In this document: positions 30,222 to 42,900 of the stretch, piece by piece
Layout: each line of letters opens with the position of its first letter
Numbering within the stretch: position 1 is the first letter of the stretch
Assembly (NCBI GenBank): GCA_029449235.1
Contig: JANATG010000014.1
Coordinates: forward strand, 1 to 64,000
DNA length: 64,000 bases
Direction of reading: 5' to 3'
DNA from: Linnemannia schmuckeri
Lineage: Eukaryota; Mortierellomycota; Mortierellomycetes; Mortierellales; Mortierellaceae
The notes under the pieces: generated by a model
The model's input: the letters and a program-made list of their open reading frames with translations, nothing else
The model's database searches: none
What the model was told of the DNA's origin: nothing
Position numbers and translations under genes: made by a program

Positions 30222-32790
30222 TCAGCGACGACACCACTTATGGCTCCTCTTATAGCGGACTTCCTTATGCTTCACGTCCGGACGCAAGGCCATCATCTTC
30301 TCCCTCAACGCAGCGGTCGCCTCATCCTCTTCTTTGTAATAGATGTAACTGTAATGAAGCCCACGCATCGTCTTGAGAGCCGTGGCCATCCACTCCAACT
30401 CAGGTTCTTGAACCCGATGATCGACGCCCTGAAACCCAAAGACCTCCAGGTTCTCCAACTTGCCAAGTCGGTCCAGGCCGGACGATAGAGAAAGTTCCAT
30501 GGTTTCACGGATAGGGCCCGTACCCGTCCAGTAAGTGCGATCCCAAGAGAGTACCGTTCGAGCCCTTCATCGAGAAAATCATAATAATCGCGGTCGGTTT
30601 CAATGGACTCGTACCCTAGATCCAACATGGTCAATCTGGTCAGACTGGCAAGTCGGTCGTAGACTTGCAGGTGCTGTTCCTGACGTCTCTGGTGCTTGTC
30701 CATTGTCCTTTGCTGGTCCTCTGAAAGCGATTCGTATCCTGTTGCCTCCATCGTCCGCACAGTCTCGTTGTACAGCCAATCCTCCCTGTCGTCCAATCGA
30801 CGACAGAATCCAGTGAGCTGGCAGCGGAAGAACTCTAGGTCCTTGCAACCCACGGGCGCTTCAGCAGATGATCGGCGTCGATTGTGTTGCCGATCGCGTC
30901 AAAAACTTGCAGGTGGTGACAGCTCTCCAGGAGAATGCTTATCGTGTCATCAGATTGACACCAACGAATCGATTCACAGTTATCTGAGCTTCTGAAGACT
31001 TGCAGCTGCTTACAGTGCTTTGCTAGCATGGGAGCCACATCTGGATATTCCGCGTCAATCGTGATCTCGGTTAGGAAGAGTAGATTAAAAAAGATATTCA
31101 GAGCAACATCCCACATGAACGAGTCGGATCGACGTTGATAATTATCAAACAAATGGAACCCATGTAGGCGACCAGGAATCCTGTCAAGAAAAGAGACCGC
31201 ACTGTGAACCGCCGGTCCTTCGACCCCGCTTCTTGGATAATGATCTCCGTCACTAGGGGTCACCTCAGCACCCTCAGGGATCCCGCCAGCGCCCTCAGAA
31301 ATTTTATCAGCACTCTCATGGGTTTCTTCAACGCCCTCAGGGGCAGGGTTAATGCCTTCAAAGGTCTCGTTACCACTCTTAGAGGTACCGTCAACTCCCT
31401 CATGAGACTTGCCACTATTCCCAGGGGTATCCTCGCTACCACCGGGGGTCGCACCGTCGTTCTTAGGAAGCTCGTCAGTCCTCTCAAGGGTCACTTCAAT
31501 ACCCTCAGAGCTTTCCTGGGGACCCTCAGGAATTTCCTTACCAACTTCAAGGGTTCCACTGCCACTTTCCGAGATCCTGGCATCCTCATTGCCAACGGCA
31601 GCCCCGTTACCGCTATCTGGGATCGCACTATTGTCGTCAGGGTTCCCTTGACCACCGCCCTCTGGGGTTGCGCTGCCATCGTTGTGACCATCGTCGATAC
31701 CTCGGCTACCGTCACCCTACCAGGCATAGAGAGGTCATTCACATCAAGGAGGATTGTAGTTGATGCACTCTGAAGGCCAGACATCCGTACTTGCCGACCA
31801 GGTCTTACCCTCTTTGTCGGGAATAACATCAAGGTCGCCGTTGATGTGGTTCTCCTCCTCCTTCTCAACCTCCAGGGTGTGTGCAACACCCAGATGCTCC
31901 AAACTCGGAAGGTACTCAAGCAGGCTGTAGAGCACCGATAACGTCAGTGGTTTGTTGATGAGTAGAGCTCAGAGTTAGGGGTATGCCTTGTCCAAACGCT
32001 TAGTCCGGACTGGATTGTACCCTGTATAGAGATGCTGGAGATTCGGCAAGACTTCCAAGTACTCTTCCAGATCCAATTGCTGGCGGTTATAATATCCGAT
32101 CTGGAGACTGGTGAGAGTCCTGTAATGAAGCGCCAGAGCCCTACGCATGAACGCCGGCGAGATGGTGTACCCTTGAAGAGCGTAAGGCGAGGACAGCCGG
32201 AGATGACAGAGTCCCGACAACTGGAGGATATGCAACCAGTGGCGCCGAGTCGTCACCTACACGTCCTTCGTAAGGCGATGGGTAAATTTAGCACCTGGTC
32301 GAACCATCCCCTTCAACGCTTCCTCCTCTGTCGCCGTCAGTGTCTTTGAGATCTCTATCCAACGGTACAAATGTCTTAGGTTGTGGGAGTCGTACATCTT
32401 GATCCAAAGCGTTTTTAACAACTGCAGCTGTGTAAGCACACCGCGCTCTGCGACAAGGTTGCTCATGATCCAGGATGAGGCGGAGAGGTGACGGATGCGA
32501 TGGCCATACTTTTCCAGGACCTGCCGTGTCCATTCGAGCCTACGTTGGGGCAGCGACTTTTCGTTTCCTTTGGCCGGGTCTGAGTATTCGTTGTAGCTAT
32601 TGCACATCTTTGACCAGCTGTAGAGGCGGCCGTCGATGGTGTGCCAGAGCGACGAAGCGAAGGCTTCGTGCCAAAAGTGCGAGACTTGGACACAGATGAT
32701 TAGCTCTGGCGGTGTGAGGTGAGCTGCAATCGGAAAGAGGAGCTCCGGCAAGCCCAGGACTCGGTCCCGGCTCAATGGTGCTGTTGACAT
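30222..32790 (-). pseudogene. broken F-box/LRR gene of the second subfamily, with acidic repeat insert
   Basis: From the ATG at 32790 an F-box (LGLPELLFPIAAHLTPPELIICVQVSHFW) and LRRs run for 177 codons to a TAG at 32257-32259. The same frame continues immediately (VTTRRHWLHILQLSGLCHLRL), so this is a nonsense change, probably from TGG. Two more in-frame stops lie near 31966-31974, after which LLEYLPSLEHLGVAH resumes. A glycine/glutamate-rich repeat region follows (31260-31700), then LRRs (LFLTEITIDAEYP, CKQLQVFRSSDN), a shift near 30852 into CKDLEFFRCQLTG, and another near 30500 into the C-terminal module LSSGLDRLGKLENLEVFGF...LEWMATALKTMRGL, which resembles that of the two intact genes at 19.5-23.6 kb. 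Confidence 0.68.
31260..31700. repeat. imperfect short-period repeat, acidic Gly/Glu/Thr-rich coding
   Basis: On the + strand the motif CCCTCAGGG and variants return every 20-35 bases; read on the minus strand it codes for units such as PEGVEETHES, SEGAGGIPEG and AEVTP, an acidic low-complexity tract. It lies inside the F-box/LRR pseudogene. The units are too diverged for a clean period. Confidence 0.5.
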
Positions 32791-33237
32791 TTTGTTGAAG
32801 TGATGTAGTATGGGGTGAGTGAGGATCAGATAGAAGGGAAGACGAGGATGTTTTGAGGTGGTATTGTTTGCGCTGATGCTATTTAAAAGGCGGCTGGGAG
32901 GAGGATGGTAAAGGGAGACAAGGAAAGGAAGATTGAAAGAGAGGGACTAGGAAAAGAAGAAAGGAGGCGGTCGAAAGACGAGAAGAAAAAGGAAGAGTGA
33001 GAATGGAGAAGGCAGAAGGCCGAAGAAGGAAGCCAAACTCAAACTCAAAGAAAGAACACGCCGTGTTGTGTTGAGATTGATTAGTACCCAATCAGTGAGC
33101 AGCGCGTTGCTCTTTCTCTCAATCATGTTTTATTTAACAGCAAGTACAATGTGAATGATTGTGGCCAGCCAATGATTAAACTATAGGTCTATGGCGTTCT
33201 TCAAGAGAACAAAAATCAACGAAAAAACCAAAAACAA

Positions 33238-34963
33238 CTAGATGCCATCAGTGGTGACAAGCTTGATCATGGTCTCGACAATGGGGTTCTCAGAAATACT
33301 CAGGTCAGGGTTGGCAATCTTCGCCTGAAGAAGAGCATCCAGCAACTTCTTCAACTGGTTGACCAGCACTCCAATTCTCGCAAACGCCCTCAGCTTGATA
33401 AACCCATCCCCAATCTCCAGTCCGCGACCTAGATGATCAACCTGCACCTGTCCTCCAAACAGTAACAGTCCATACATCGGCACCATGGTCGCATCATGCA
33501 CAAAGATCTTGCTCGTCTCCAGCTTGGAAAAGTACACTAAAAAGGGAACCTGGTACTGGTTGGCCTGGAACAAGATCGAAGACGGGTGCAAGAAAACTCG
33601 ACCGTCATCCTTAGTAAACATGCGGATCTCCTTGGTCACCGTCTCGCGCTCGACCGCACCGGCGATCATCTTGTCAAACTTGGCGTCAGGCATCTTGATC
33701 TTGATCACATTCGGGTATAATCCAGATAAGATAATGGCTTTAACCAACGCCATATTGTGCGAATGCACATTGTCAGCCTCCGGTGAACATCTCTCCGACC
33801 GGCGACGACTCTTGCTCTTGTCATCGTCCTTGGAAGTGAACCCGATCGAGTCCAAGACTTCGAGATACTGCGACTTGAGGTTCTGGATCTCAAAGAGCGT
33901 GTTAGTCGACAGAAAGTTCTCCTCACAGTACGACTTGAGTTCCGATCGTCCTGCGCCATTATCTCGGAGTTTTTCCCAGCTGTCGTAGGCCTTCCACGCA
34001 GTCAACAGGTCGGACTTGGCAGTCGCAAACTGCTCCTTCTTGTTCTGCGCTTCATCTCGTTTATCCATAGGCGACACAAAGGGGCTTTTGACACTCATAC
34101 ATGACGCCACCACCAAGATGGGCTCCAGGCATCTGAACACGGCTCCGAAAATCAACATCTTGGCAACACGCAGATCCGCAGGGATATCCGCCATGTGCTT
34201 TCCGAGAGGGGTTAGCTCACCCGATGTCCCATCCAGGGCATTGAGATCCTCCAGGGTCTTGAGTGCGGTTTGAATAGCTTCCAATGAAGGAGGCGTAAGG
34301 GCCTTGCTGAGGAAAGTTTCTACATTCTTTTCTCCCATAGCCTTGACAGACAGACAGAGCTGCTCTAGAGGGATACGTAAGATTTCAGGATCCTGCTGAG
34401 GCGCCAACTTGAGTGATTGCTTCCTCGAGAAGAGCTTGTAGACAATACCGGGACGGGTACGACCAGCACGACCCTTACGCTGGCGGGTTGACGCGAACGA
34501 CGTCCAGGTCTCCACCAGCTTTGTCATGTTGTTCTCCATCCTAGTCTCCTTGACGCGTCCCGAGTCAATCACATACACCACTCCGTCACTATCGAATTTT
34601 AGTTCATTTAGAAAAAGTCATTTTTTGTAAGTAAAACGAACGTCAATTTGCGACGTGTCAATGAGCCTTGGAGATTGTCCGGGGATTGATTAGTAAGATG
34701 AACTTACATGGTAATACTGGTCTCAGCGACGTTGGTCGCAACCACAATCTTGCGAACACCCTTGCGGACAGGCGCAAAGATGTTGTTCTGCTCCTTGGGG
34801 GTCAAGGCGGCATGAAGGGGCATAATGTCCAATGTCTGCGGGACCGATCTTGAAAACACGGTCAACGCATCGATTGCCTTTTTAATCTCCATGACACCTA
34901 GTTTTGAGACGCGAAGGAGAATGTTAGGATAAAATACGATGTCACGAATTCGATCTTGTTGCA

Positions 34964-35000
<37 letters not shown>

Positions 35001-38000
35001 CGGGGTATACCTGGCAAAAATATGAGGATAGCTCCATCGACGCTTCCGGTGGGTTCCTTGCGCTTCAAGATATCGCCAACACTAGCAACAATGAGGTCAT
35101 AGTCGATGCGCTCGGCGTACAGCTCCATGGTCTTAACCTTGGCAATGGTTTCTTCGTCCAATCCTTCATTCTCGTATTCAGCTTTGGTCCTCTCCCACTC
35201 TTCCTCCATGGCCTCGGTCATCTTGGTGCGCTTCACATTCGTGCCCTTAAAGTCGGGCTTGTGACCCGTGCGGGCAACGATCTGCTCCATGTAGAGCTCC
35301 TCGACCGGGTGGGTAAATCCTGGGATCTCATAGACCGGGCAGCCATCAAAGTAGGCAGAAAAGAATTCGCTGTTGATAGTGGCGGACATGAGAATCAGCT
35401 TGAGGTCCTTGCGCTTGCGGACAAGCTCACGGAGAATGATAAGCAAAAAATCCGAGTCGACGGAGCGTTCGTGCACTTCATCCACCATGACGTGGGTGAC
35501 ATTCTGGAGTGTAGGATCCGAATGCAAGCGGCGCAAGAGAATACCGGTAGTACAGAACAGCAGTTTGGTGTTCCTGCTCGACTTGTTCTCTCCGCGGATG
35601 GCATATCCGACCTGCTGTCCTATGTCTGTCGACCGCTCAACAGCGACACGCTCAGCGACACCAATGGCGGCAATACGACGAGGCTGTGTGCACACAATGT
35701 TGGCTTGTTCTCCAATTACTTCCTGAATCCAACTATCGAGAATGAACTGAGGTACCTGAGTTGTCTTTCCGCAACCTGTCTCTCCGCACACAATCACGAC
35801 AGAGTTGTCCTTGACCGCTTTGACCAACTGTTCCTTGAATCCCCACGCAGGAAGCTTGGCACGGGCCATCTGCAGTGCCTGGAAAGATATGTCGCTGGCG
35901 AGCAACTTTTCGTAGTCCTTGAGCATGGCAATCGAACCTGGGCTGTTAGGCTTGATATTGAGGGGGCGGGTTCCGCGCTTCTTGCCGCCTTTGGCGCCAG
36001 AAGCACCATTGAGGCTCAGTTTGGAGTCAACAGCCTTGACCAAAAGAGAGTCGCCATCCTCTGCCTGCAATGCCAAGGACTCCTGACTTTCCTCCTCCTG
36101 TGAAAGGTCGACTGTAATCAAACCTTCGGTCAGCTGAACCAGACTGGGAGGGTTGTCCAAGATATCCCGCAAGTTCTCCTGGATCCACTCAACGACATCG
36201 TACACGATAGGGCCACCCATCGCCAAGACCATGGTCTTGTACGCAAATTGCATAGTCTTTTGGATAATGCTAAGACGGAGATATGAGGGGAGATCGGGCT
36301 CGTGGATGATGAACAATGGTGGCTGGTTGAAGGGATAAGTCGAAGTCGAGGGTATCCGGATCTCGAGCTCAATTTTAGGGGCGTTCTTTGTGTTGTGAAG
36401 AGTCGTCTCTAGCTTAATCTTGGCGCACCCCTCATCATCGCGCTGGAACCGATCGTCGTAGATACTCTCCAGCGCCATCATCTCGTCGTCTCGGAGCTCC
36501 TTTAACTGTGCGGGCGACTCTGGTTCCATGGGGATATCCTGCACCATGTCGTTTGGGATCTGTCCTTTAGGGAATGCAAGTCGCTTGAAGAGTTCTTCCA
36601 TGGCCCTGTCCTCATCTCCTCCGACCATGTCGTAGATCTGTCCGCATGTTGTAGAGGTGAATCCAATGGCTGAAAGTCGTTTGATGGCATACTCGCGACC
36701 CAGCGAGGCAGACGTGTGGCTGATGGTGGTGATGGTGGGGTTATAGTTCGACTGAAGGAAACTGGCAGGTAGATCGTCCTCTGGAACGTGAAGACCTATT
36801 TATTGTTCCATCAATGTGCATACTGTTGTTAATGCGGACTTCTTTGATTATGAATTCTCCGAAAGCAATGATGTCGTGTGCAGCATGAGATATAAACTTA
36901 CAGAGCCAATCGAGAGCAGACGGTTGGTCGTTGCAGTATTGAAGGGCCTCGGCGACGTGACGATCCCGGAACCCCATACGCGTGAGCGCTTTGGAGAGGA
37001 TAGTGTTGTACATTGGCTCTCCTTGTGTTCCATACTCCTCGATGTACTATACCGGATAAAAAAAATCAGCAATATATCCGCTTCCACCGCTCTTCACACA
37101 AACACAATAATGGCAATAAAGAAAGAAAAGAAAAGAAAAGAAAAGAAGGCAACAATTCGGCCTGCATCTACATTGCAACATAAGGTCGTATTATATACAA
37201 CAAAAGGAAGAAGGAAAGAAAACTTACAGTTTGGTAGAGCTCTCCTGCCATTTGCTTCTTGACAACATCCTCGACTTCGGCGCGCATCTCCTGGTTCATG
37301 TGGACCATAGGCAGCTTGTCCCAATTCTTCTTTTGGCTGGGGTCATCCTTGCCGCCTGACCCTCCTCCAAGTGTGGATCGACTGGCGTACTCGCTGGGGC
37401 CATGGTGAGTGTGGGTGTCATCGTCATCCTTCTTGACGTTGTTCGCCGCCCTGGCCTTGGCCTGCTCCTGTAACGCCTGTTGGTGACTCTGCTGCTGGAG
37501 CTGCAATTTGGCAGCTTGGCTGATGAATGGGTCGGGGAGGTAGAGGTGTTGTTCGCTAGGACCAGCCTTATTCTTTTCGTCGTCAAGTTGTGACCACAGA
37601 TCGCGAGGGCCTGGCGGGAGGACCATCATCATGTTTTTGTGGCTATTGACTCTATGGAGGGCGTAGGTTGCTCCATAATGCCGCGCCTCGACAGCTGTTG
37701 GTTTGAAGACATCTTTGGGTGTGAAAGATGCTGTTTCGATCTGTCCTGTTTTTTTGTTCCGCTTGCCAAGTACAATCGTGCACACAAACCCCCGTGGTGT
37801 CCGTTTCTATTAATTGAGGAATAAAAGTGTTGGCCTGATTTGTACTGTGATAAAAGACAGATCGCTTTGCTCCCTTATTGCAATATCTTCAAGAAACTCA
37901 ATCGATAGCGTTGCTGACTTACAACGTCGAAGGTGGGTTTCTCCCAGTCATGTTTTTGACAGTGCTCATGTAGGAGGGACGAGGGTGTCTTTCCGGTCCA

Positions 38001-38290
38001 GCCAGGGAAAATTGCGCGTGCTGGCTCCGGCGTTGGAGGGGCTTCCTGAGGAGCGCCCTTGCCGCCCTTTCCTGACGCACCCTTGCCGGTGCCTACTTTG
38101 GCCGGCGAACTCTCTGTCTGTGACACCGACTTGCCTATTTGAACAATGATCAACAACAAGAGCCCTGTTAGCGTTTTTTGCCATGAGCCATTGAAACGAA
38201 GATTATACTGTCGTTGATCATCTTGTTCTTTCAACTGCTGGGTTGTAAGTTGGGTGTCTGCGTACTCTTTTTGGAGTTGTTTTTTGACAT
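33238..38290 (-). CDS. DEAH-family RNA helicase, DHX57/YLR419W type, 7 exons, 1438 aa
   Basis: Exons: 38290-38236, 38134-37923, 37806-37228, 37046-36902, 36795-35011, 34897-34708, 34588-33238. All phases match; total 4317 nt. Domain order: Lys/Gly-rich N-terminus; dsRNA-binding-like region (about 65-135, LHEHCQKHDWEKPTFDV...GFVCTIVLGK); UBA (about 290-330, ALTRMGFRDRHVAEAL...ALDWLCLHVPEDDLP); RWD (about 420-530, ELRDDEMMALESIYDD); Walker A GETGCGKTT (about 668); DEVH (about 768); SAT as LMSATIN; LPG; RKGRAGRTRPG motif VI; HA2 and OB-fold to the stop at 33238. Length equals that of its yeast relative. The family remodels RNA or RNPs in the cytoplasm. The first donor (GTTGAA) is unusual, and the fifth intron carries a T31 run. 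Confidence 0.92.
34969..34999 (-). repeat. A31 (T31 in sense) tract in a helicase intron
   Basis: A 31-nt homopolymer starting 11 bases after the 5' splice site (GTATACCCCGC) on the sense strand. It lies entirely in the intron 34898-35010, although the open frame runs through it as poly-Phe. Confidence 0.85.
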
Positions 38291-39209
38291 TCACAGGGTA
38301 GGGGTGTATTAAAGTGCCAGATGAAAGAGAGAGAGGGAGGGAGGAGGAGGGCGATGAGAGTATGAAGGGGGAGGAGGAGTGTGCTGATGAAAATGATCAA
38401 GAGAAGAGGGAAAGGGTTTGTACACATTTATCAGATCTTTTTTTCTTCCTATGGTGACTGTCTGGTTGAACAACCGGACCAAATGGAGCCAGAAATGAGC
38501 ATTTGTTTAAGAAAACCTTTTTTTTTGTTCGTTCTACTCGTTGCGAATATTTATTTCTATCATTGTCCTGCTGTTCTGTCTTTCTTTCTTAACTTCTTTG
38601 TCACTATATTGTAGTCGCCTTGAAGTTGCAGCTGTCAATGGGACTAATGAGGCTATTGGGGCTGATGGGTAAGCGGAGCAAACGCATAGGAGAACGTAGG
38701 CAAAGGCACGTACCTCACATAGGAAGACCGAGGAGGAGGGGTAATGGCACGTTGGTCCGATCTCCAACGTGAAAGTCCAATTGATAGATAGATCTAGACC
38801 CTTTTCGCTTTTGATGGGTTGATAGGGAAATGGTTGGGCTGAAAACCCTGGTAAGACAAAAGGAGAATGGGCAGGGACAGGGTAGCATATATAAGAGAGC
38901 GAATTGGGCGCATGCCAACTGAAGAGGAGGGGGTATGAGAAGGGACCGTGAGGATCTATGACGAGAGGGTGCAGAAAGATGTAATGTTTAGTCGACTCTG
39001 AGCATAGAACGTGGAAACATGGGGTGGCATGTTGCTCTTCTCTTCTCTGCTACGTGAAGAAGGGGCAGAAAAGGGTGCTTGTTGATCTTTGACAATGATG
39101 ATAATGGCGTATTGTTTGAGGTGAGAAAAGAACGGTTGACCTTTGTTATGTAGCAAGTGAGTGAGTGAACGGACCAGGGTTCATTCTCCGGGTGGGTCCC
39201 TTGTGTTCT

Positions 39210-39217
<8 letters not shown>

Positions 39218-39250
<33 letters not shown>
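39218..39250 (+). repeat. T33 tract
   Basis: Pure 33-nt T run about 720-750 bases upstream of the plus-strand DUF726 gene. Confidence 0.85.
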
Positions 39251-39254
<4 letters not shown>

Positions 39255-39657
39255 TATTTTTAGCAAAGGATCGCCCTGCCTGAGTGCGTGCTGCTTGTGT
39301 GCAGGATTGTTGAACTAAAAATACTAATATCCAACTAGCAAGTGCAAAAATCCGATGGGGATATCAATATGCGTAGAGGATGGAGTGGAGGGTGGTGACT
39401 TGGCTTGTTTGGTCCCTTCTTTTTATTCTTTTTTGACGCGCACTGTGGTAATTGTTTTTTCTTTGTTCCTCCTCGGTAAAAACGATGTAACTCCTTTACA
39501 GTATTTTCTTTTCTTAAGAATCAAAGGAATGACAACTAGTCACTGTTTGCTGAAGATTGTCTACAATGGTGAGAAAGTGTGACTGAAAAGGTCATTCATT
39601 CATCACTGATAATTCATATTTTCAGGAACCAGGGAGATCTGAGAGTGATACAAATCC

Positions 39658-39683
39658 TTTTTTTTTTCTTTTTTTTTTTTTTT
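39658..39683 (+). repeat. T tract (one C interruption)
   Basis: 26-nt T-rich run, broken by one C at 39668, about 290 bases upstream of the predicted start at 39973. Confidence 0.8.
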
Positions 39684-39972
39684 CCTAAGAAATTGGTACT
39701 CTATCAATCAATTGGCATACAACCTTCATCTGATACTATTACTTTTTCTTTCTTCATTTTCTTTTTTGTGCTCCTCCTGCCTTTGTCTTCCCTTTCCTTA
39801 TTCATATCCTTCCCTTCCTTATCCTTCATCATTTCTTTTCTGCCTCTCACTCTCTTCACTCCTTCGCCTTCACCTTCTCTCGCTTCTTCTCCTTCTCCTC
39901 CTCCTCCTCCTCCTCTCTCACCCTCCTCCTCACCTGTTGTCTACCACTTTCTCATATATACCCATTACACAT

Positions 39973-42900
39973 ATGCCTCCCTCTCCAACACTCCTCGATA
40001 ACATCACTGACCACCAGGTACACACTCTTTCTCGCTCGTTTTCACTCACTACCTCCTTGACCTGTCCTCTCATCACAAACAGCACCAAACGACCAACAAC
40101 AACCATAATTGCTTTCTCATTCAACAGCCAGCATTGATCATCATCACAACAACAGGCTCATCTCAAGAGAGAGAAACAACAAAAACAACACTCATTCCCT
40201 TCCACACTCAGCCTGATTCTAATTCCCGCCACTTTTATTCAGAACCAACCACTGGCAATATATTTTGTCATTATTATTGAAAGACCAGATAGTCGGCCCG
40301 ACCTGGTTGTTGTGGTATATAGTATATAGAACGAACTGGAGTGTTGGACTTTGTAAGAAGAGGGACATAAGCCTGACTTCTTTCTATATAGAAGGACCCC
40401 CAGTTCAAACGACAAAATGCATACACTTATATCGCACAAGATACAGGACACAGGACATAGAAGACATAAAAGACTTTGGAAGGACATACATCAGCAATAA
40501 CCACAACAGCAACGACACAAAAAAAAAGAATCGGCAGCGATATAAACTAATGATGTTATCGCATTCTGCATGCTATTACATGTGGGTTGTTTACTGTGTG
40601 CTATTGTTATTATGAGTAGGAATCATCATTACGATCAGGGACCGCATCTGTGCCTTGCTCGCCTGTAGTCTATGAACCATTGCCTGAAGATACCTCCGAT
40701 ATGACACCTATCGACACCCCCAAGGCTGCTGCTGCTGCTGCTACTGTCAAGATACCTTCATTACCATCATCGTCACCAACATCAACATCGGCTGCATCGC
40801 CCACACAGACAGATATCAATAAACCTGACAACAAGCATGAAGACTACATGTTTTACATGGACAACAGCCCCCGCCAAGACTCCAAAGCCTCGCAAAACAG
40901 CGAACTCGCAGGAGACGACGACGATGATGACGGCGACCAAGAAAACGAAGAGGCAACAACATCAACGACAGCCTTCTCTCACAAGAGCAGTGGCAATAGC
41001 TCGCTGGCGACTGTTGCTGGAAGTGCCATGGAGAAGATCGTCGGTATCGCCATGATGGTCCCCGATGCCCTCATCTCCGTCAACGACGATAATGATAATA
41101 GCCATCGTCATGACCGGGACTCTCGCCACCGTCTGGAACATGCCGAGAGCGAAGTCTACCTGGAAGATAATGAGTTGGAGGAGGGAGGCCATGCGACCAC
41201 TACACTACAAGAGCGGTCAACACAACTGACGAATCAAACCGATACAGCGCTGTCAGCAGAGTCCACAACAACAACAATAATAACAAAACATGAGAGCGCC
41301 GACATCCTTGCCTCACCCGCCACCTCCTCGTCTGCCTCTTCCATCATTAGCACAGAGTCGTCCTCCTCTTCAGACAGCCAGACCATTGGCGCATCAAAGG
41401 ACATCCTGACGGAAGGTCAGGCATTTGCCTATGTGGGACTGTGCTTGGTGACCTCCAACACGCTTTTCCAGGCACTCGAGGGGACCGAGACTGCCCACGC
41501 CAAGCAGTCCCTCGAGAGCTTTGTTTCTAAGCTCATCAACCGCCTCTACAAACATCTCGACATCGATGCAAACAGTAAGTTTTTGCTTTTGTCTTTATCG
41601 TTTATTGTTATTGCATATAATATTTTCAAAGAGCGCCTTGTTTTTTGCCAATCCCTTTCCTTTCCCCCTGTGCGAGAAGGATGTGATCTTTGGATCCTTC
41701 CATTCAGGTCATTATTACCCACATATTTGCATATTTTTTTTTTTTTTTTTTTGTTGAGCTATTCCTTCCCCCTTTGTGCTCCCTTTTCTTCCCACTCTAT
41801 GCATCGTGGAAGTGAATGGAGTTGGTTAGTTTGCCTTCTTCTTATATACCAGGTGCTCATTTCCAAATATCCGAAATGAAAATGTGGGATGAACCTTGTG
41901 TATCCACCCGTCCATTTTGTCCATCTCTGTCTCCACGAGGAAGGGAGCCCGCTTTTTCCAATTGTTTTCCTCACAGTGGATTGGACAACAGCCCTTTGTT
42001 CCATTTTGCATTGCCCCTTCAATCGCATAGCGATCGCCTTTCCCTCCCATCTCTTCAAATTACCCGCTATTGGCTATGGCCTTTCGTTCCACATCACTTT
42101 TCTCACGCCACTCACCCAATATCCGTGTTTTCTTTTTTCCATTCGAACAAATAGCCCAACGGACCATTGCGCAATTGCCCCAGATGATGCTTCAGCCAGA
42201 GGACTTGCTGGAATCTTTTGTTGCTGACGGAACTCAAAGGGTCGTGTCATCCCAGCAGGTGGATCAGACTGGCCTATCCACCAGCAGGTCTTCAACCCCG
42301 ACACCTTCCCTCCACTCTCGTAGCCGTTCCAGTTCAAGTCTCAATAGTATCCACAAAGCCCAGCAGGCACAACAGCCACCGCAACAGGAAATAACGAACG
42401 GAGCGCCTGTTGTCCGGCAAGACAGCAGCACCAGTAGTGCATCGGTAATGTCAACTTCTTCTGCCGCAATCGTGCCCCGGGAATCCATTTCATCGCAAAT
42501 GAGCGAACCCTCTCTTTGCGCCATCTCACAGGAAAAGTTGTCGACAGAACCGACGATCCCGGGAGAAAACCCAGCAGTGGAACCTACAACGACGGTATTG
42601 AATCGGTCAACGACGCTTGTTGACGAGCCCCCTTTTGCCACTACTGCAACAGGACGAGTTTCAACGAGCAGCCAAAAGGCTATCACCGTCGACCTGCGGT
42701 GGACGCTGATCGCGGACCTCTTCCTGATCTCCATCTCAGACTCTGTCTACGACTCCCGGGCACGAGTCCTCCTCAAGGCGGTAGGAAAGCACTTAGGCCT
42801 GGACTGGAGCGAGATTGTGCTCTTTGAAAAGGGGATCATGAAACAACTGCGGCAGCAGCAGGCGACCACCAGCGACGGACTCTTGAAACCCGACACCAAA

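Larger units (their letters stand above)
38291..39972. promoter_or_regulatory. divergent intergenic region, helicase / DUF726 gene, with T tracts
   Basis: About 1.7 kb between the helicase start (38290, minus) and the predicted DUF726 start (39973, plus). It has long T runs at 39218-39250 (33 T) and 39658-39683, and a C/T-rich stretch at 39730-39960 directly upstream of the plus-strand gene, typical of fungal promoters. Reading frames here are by-products of this skew. No gene is seen. Confidence 0.55.

Noticed and set aside
31204..31773. 189-codon plus-strand frame opposite the acidic repeats
   Set aside because: Mirror image of the repeat-bearing minus-strand F-box/LRR pseudogene; composition follows from the repeat.
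32219..32300. A 38-nt intron that would remove the TAG at 32257 in the F-box/LRR pseudogene
   Set aside because: A GTGCTA..TAG segment exists, but removing it shifts the frame of the clearly homologous downstream LRR sequence, so nonsense mutation is simpler.
34967..35010. Poly-Phe C-terminus of the helicase frame
   Set aside because: The frame simply reads through a donor (GTATACC) into a T31 intron tract; the next exon continues the helicase domain in phase.
39579..40137. Two overlapping 140-codon frames before the DUF726 gene
   Set aside because: Pyrimidine-rich promoter artefacts. Only the 45-nt stretch from 39973 fits as a first exon of the following gene.
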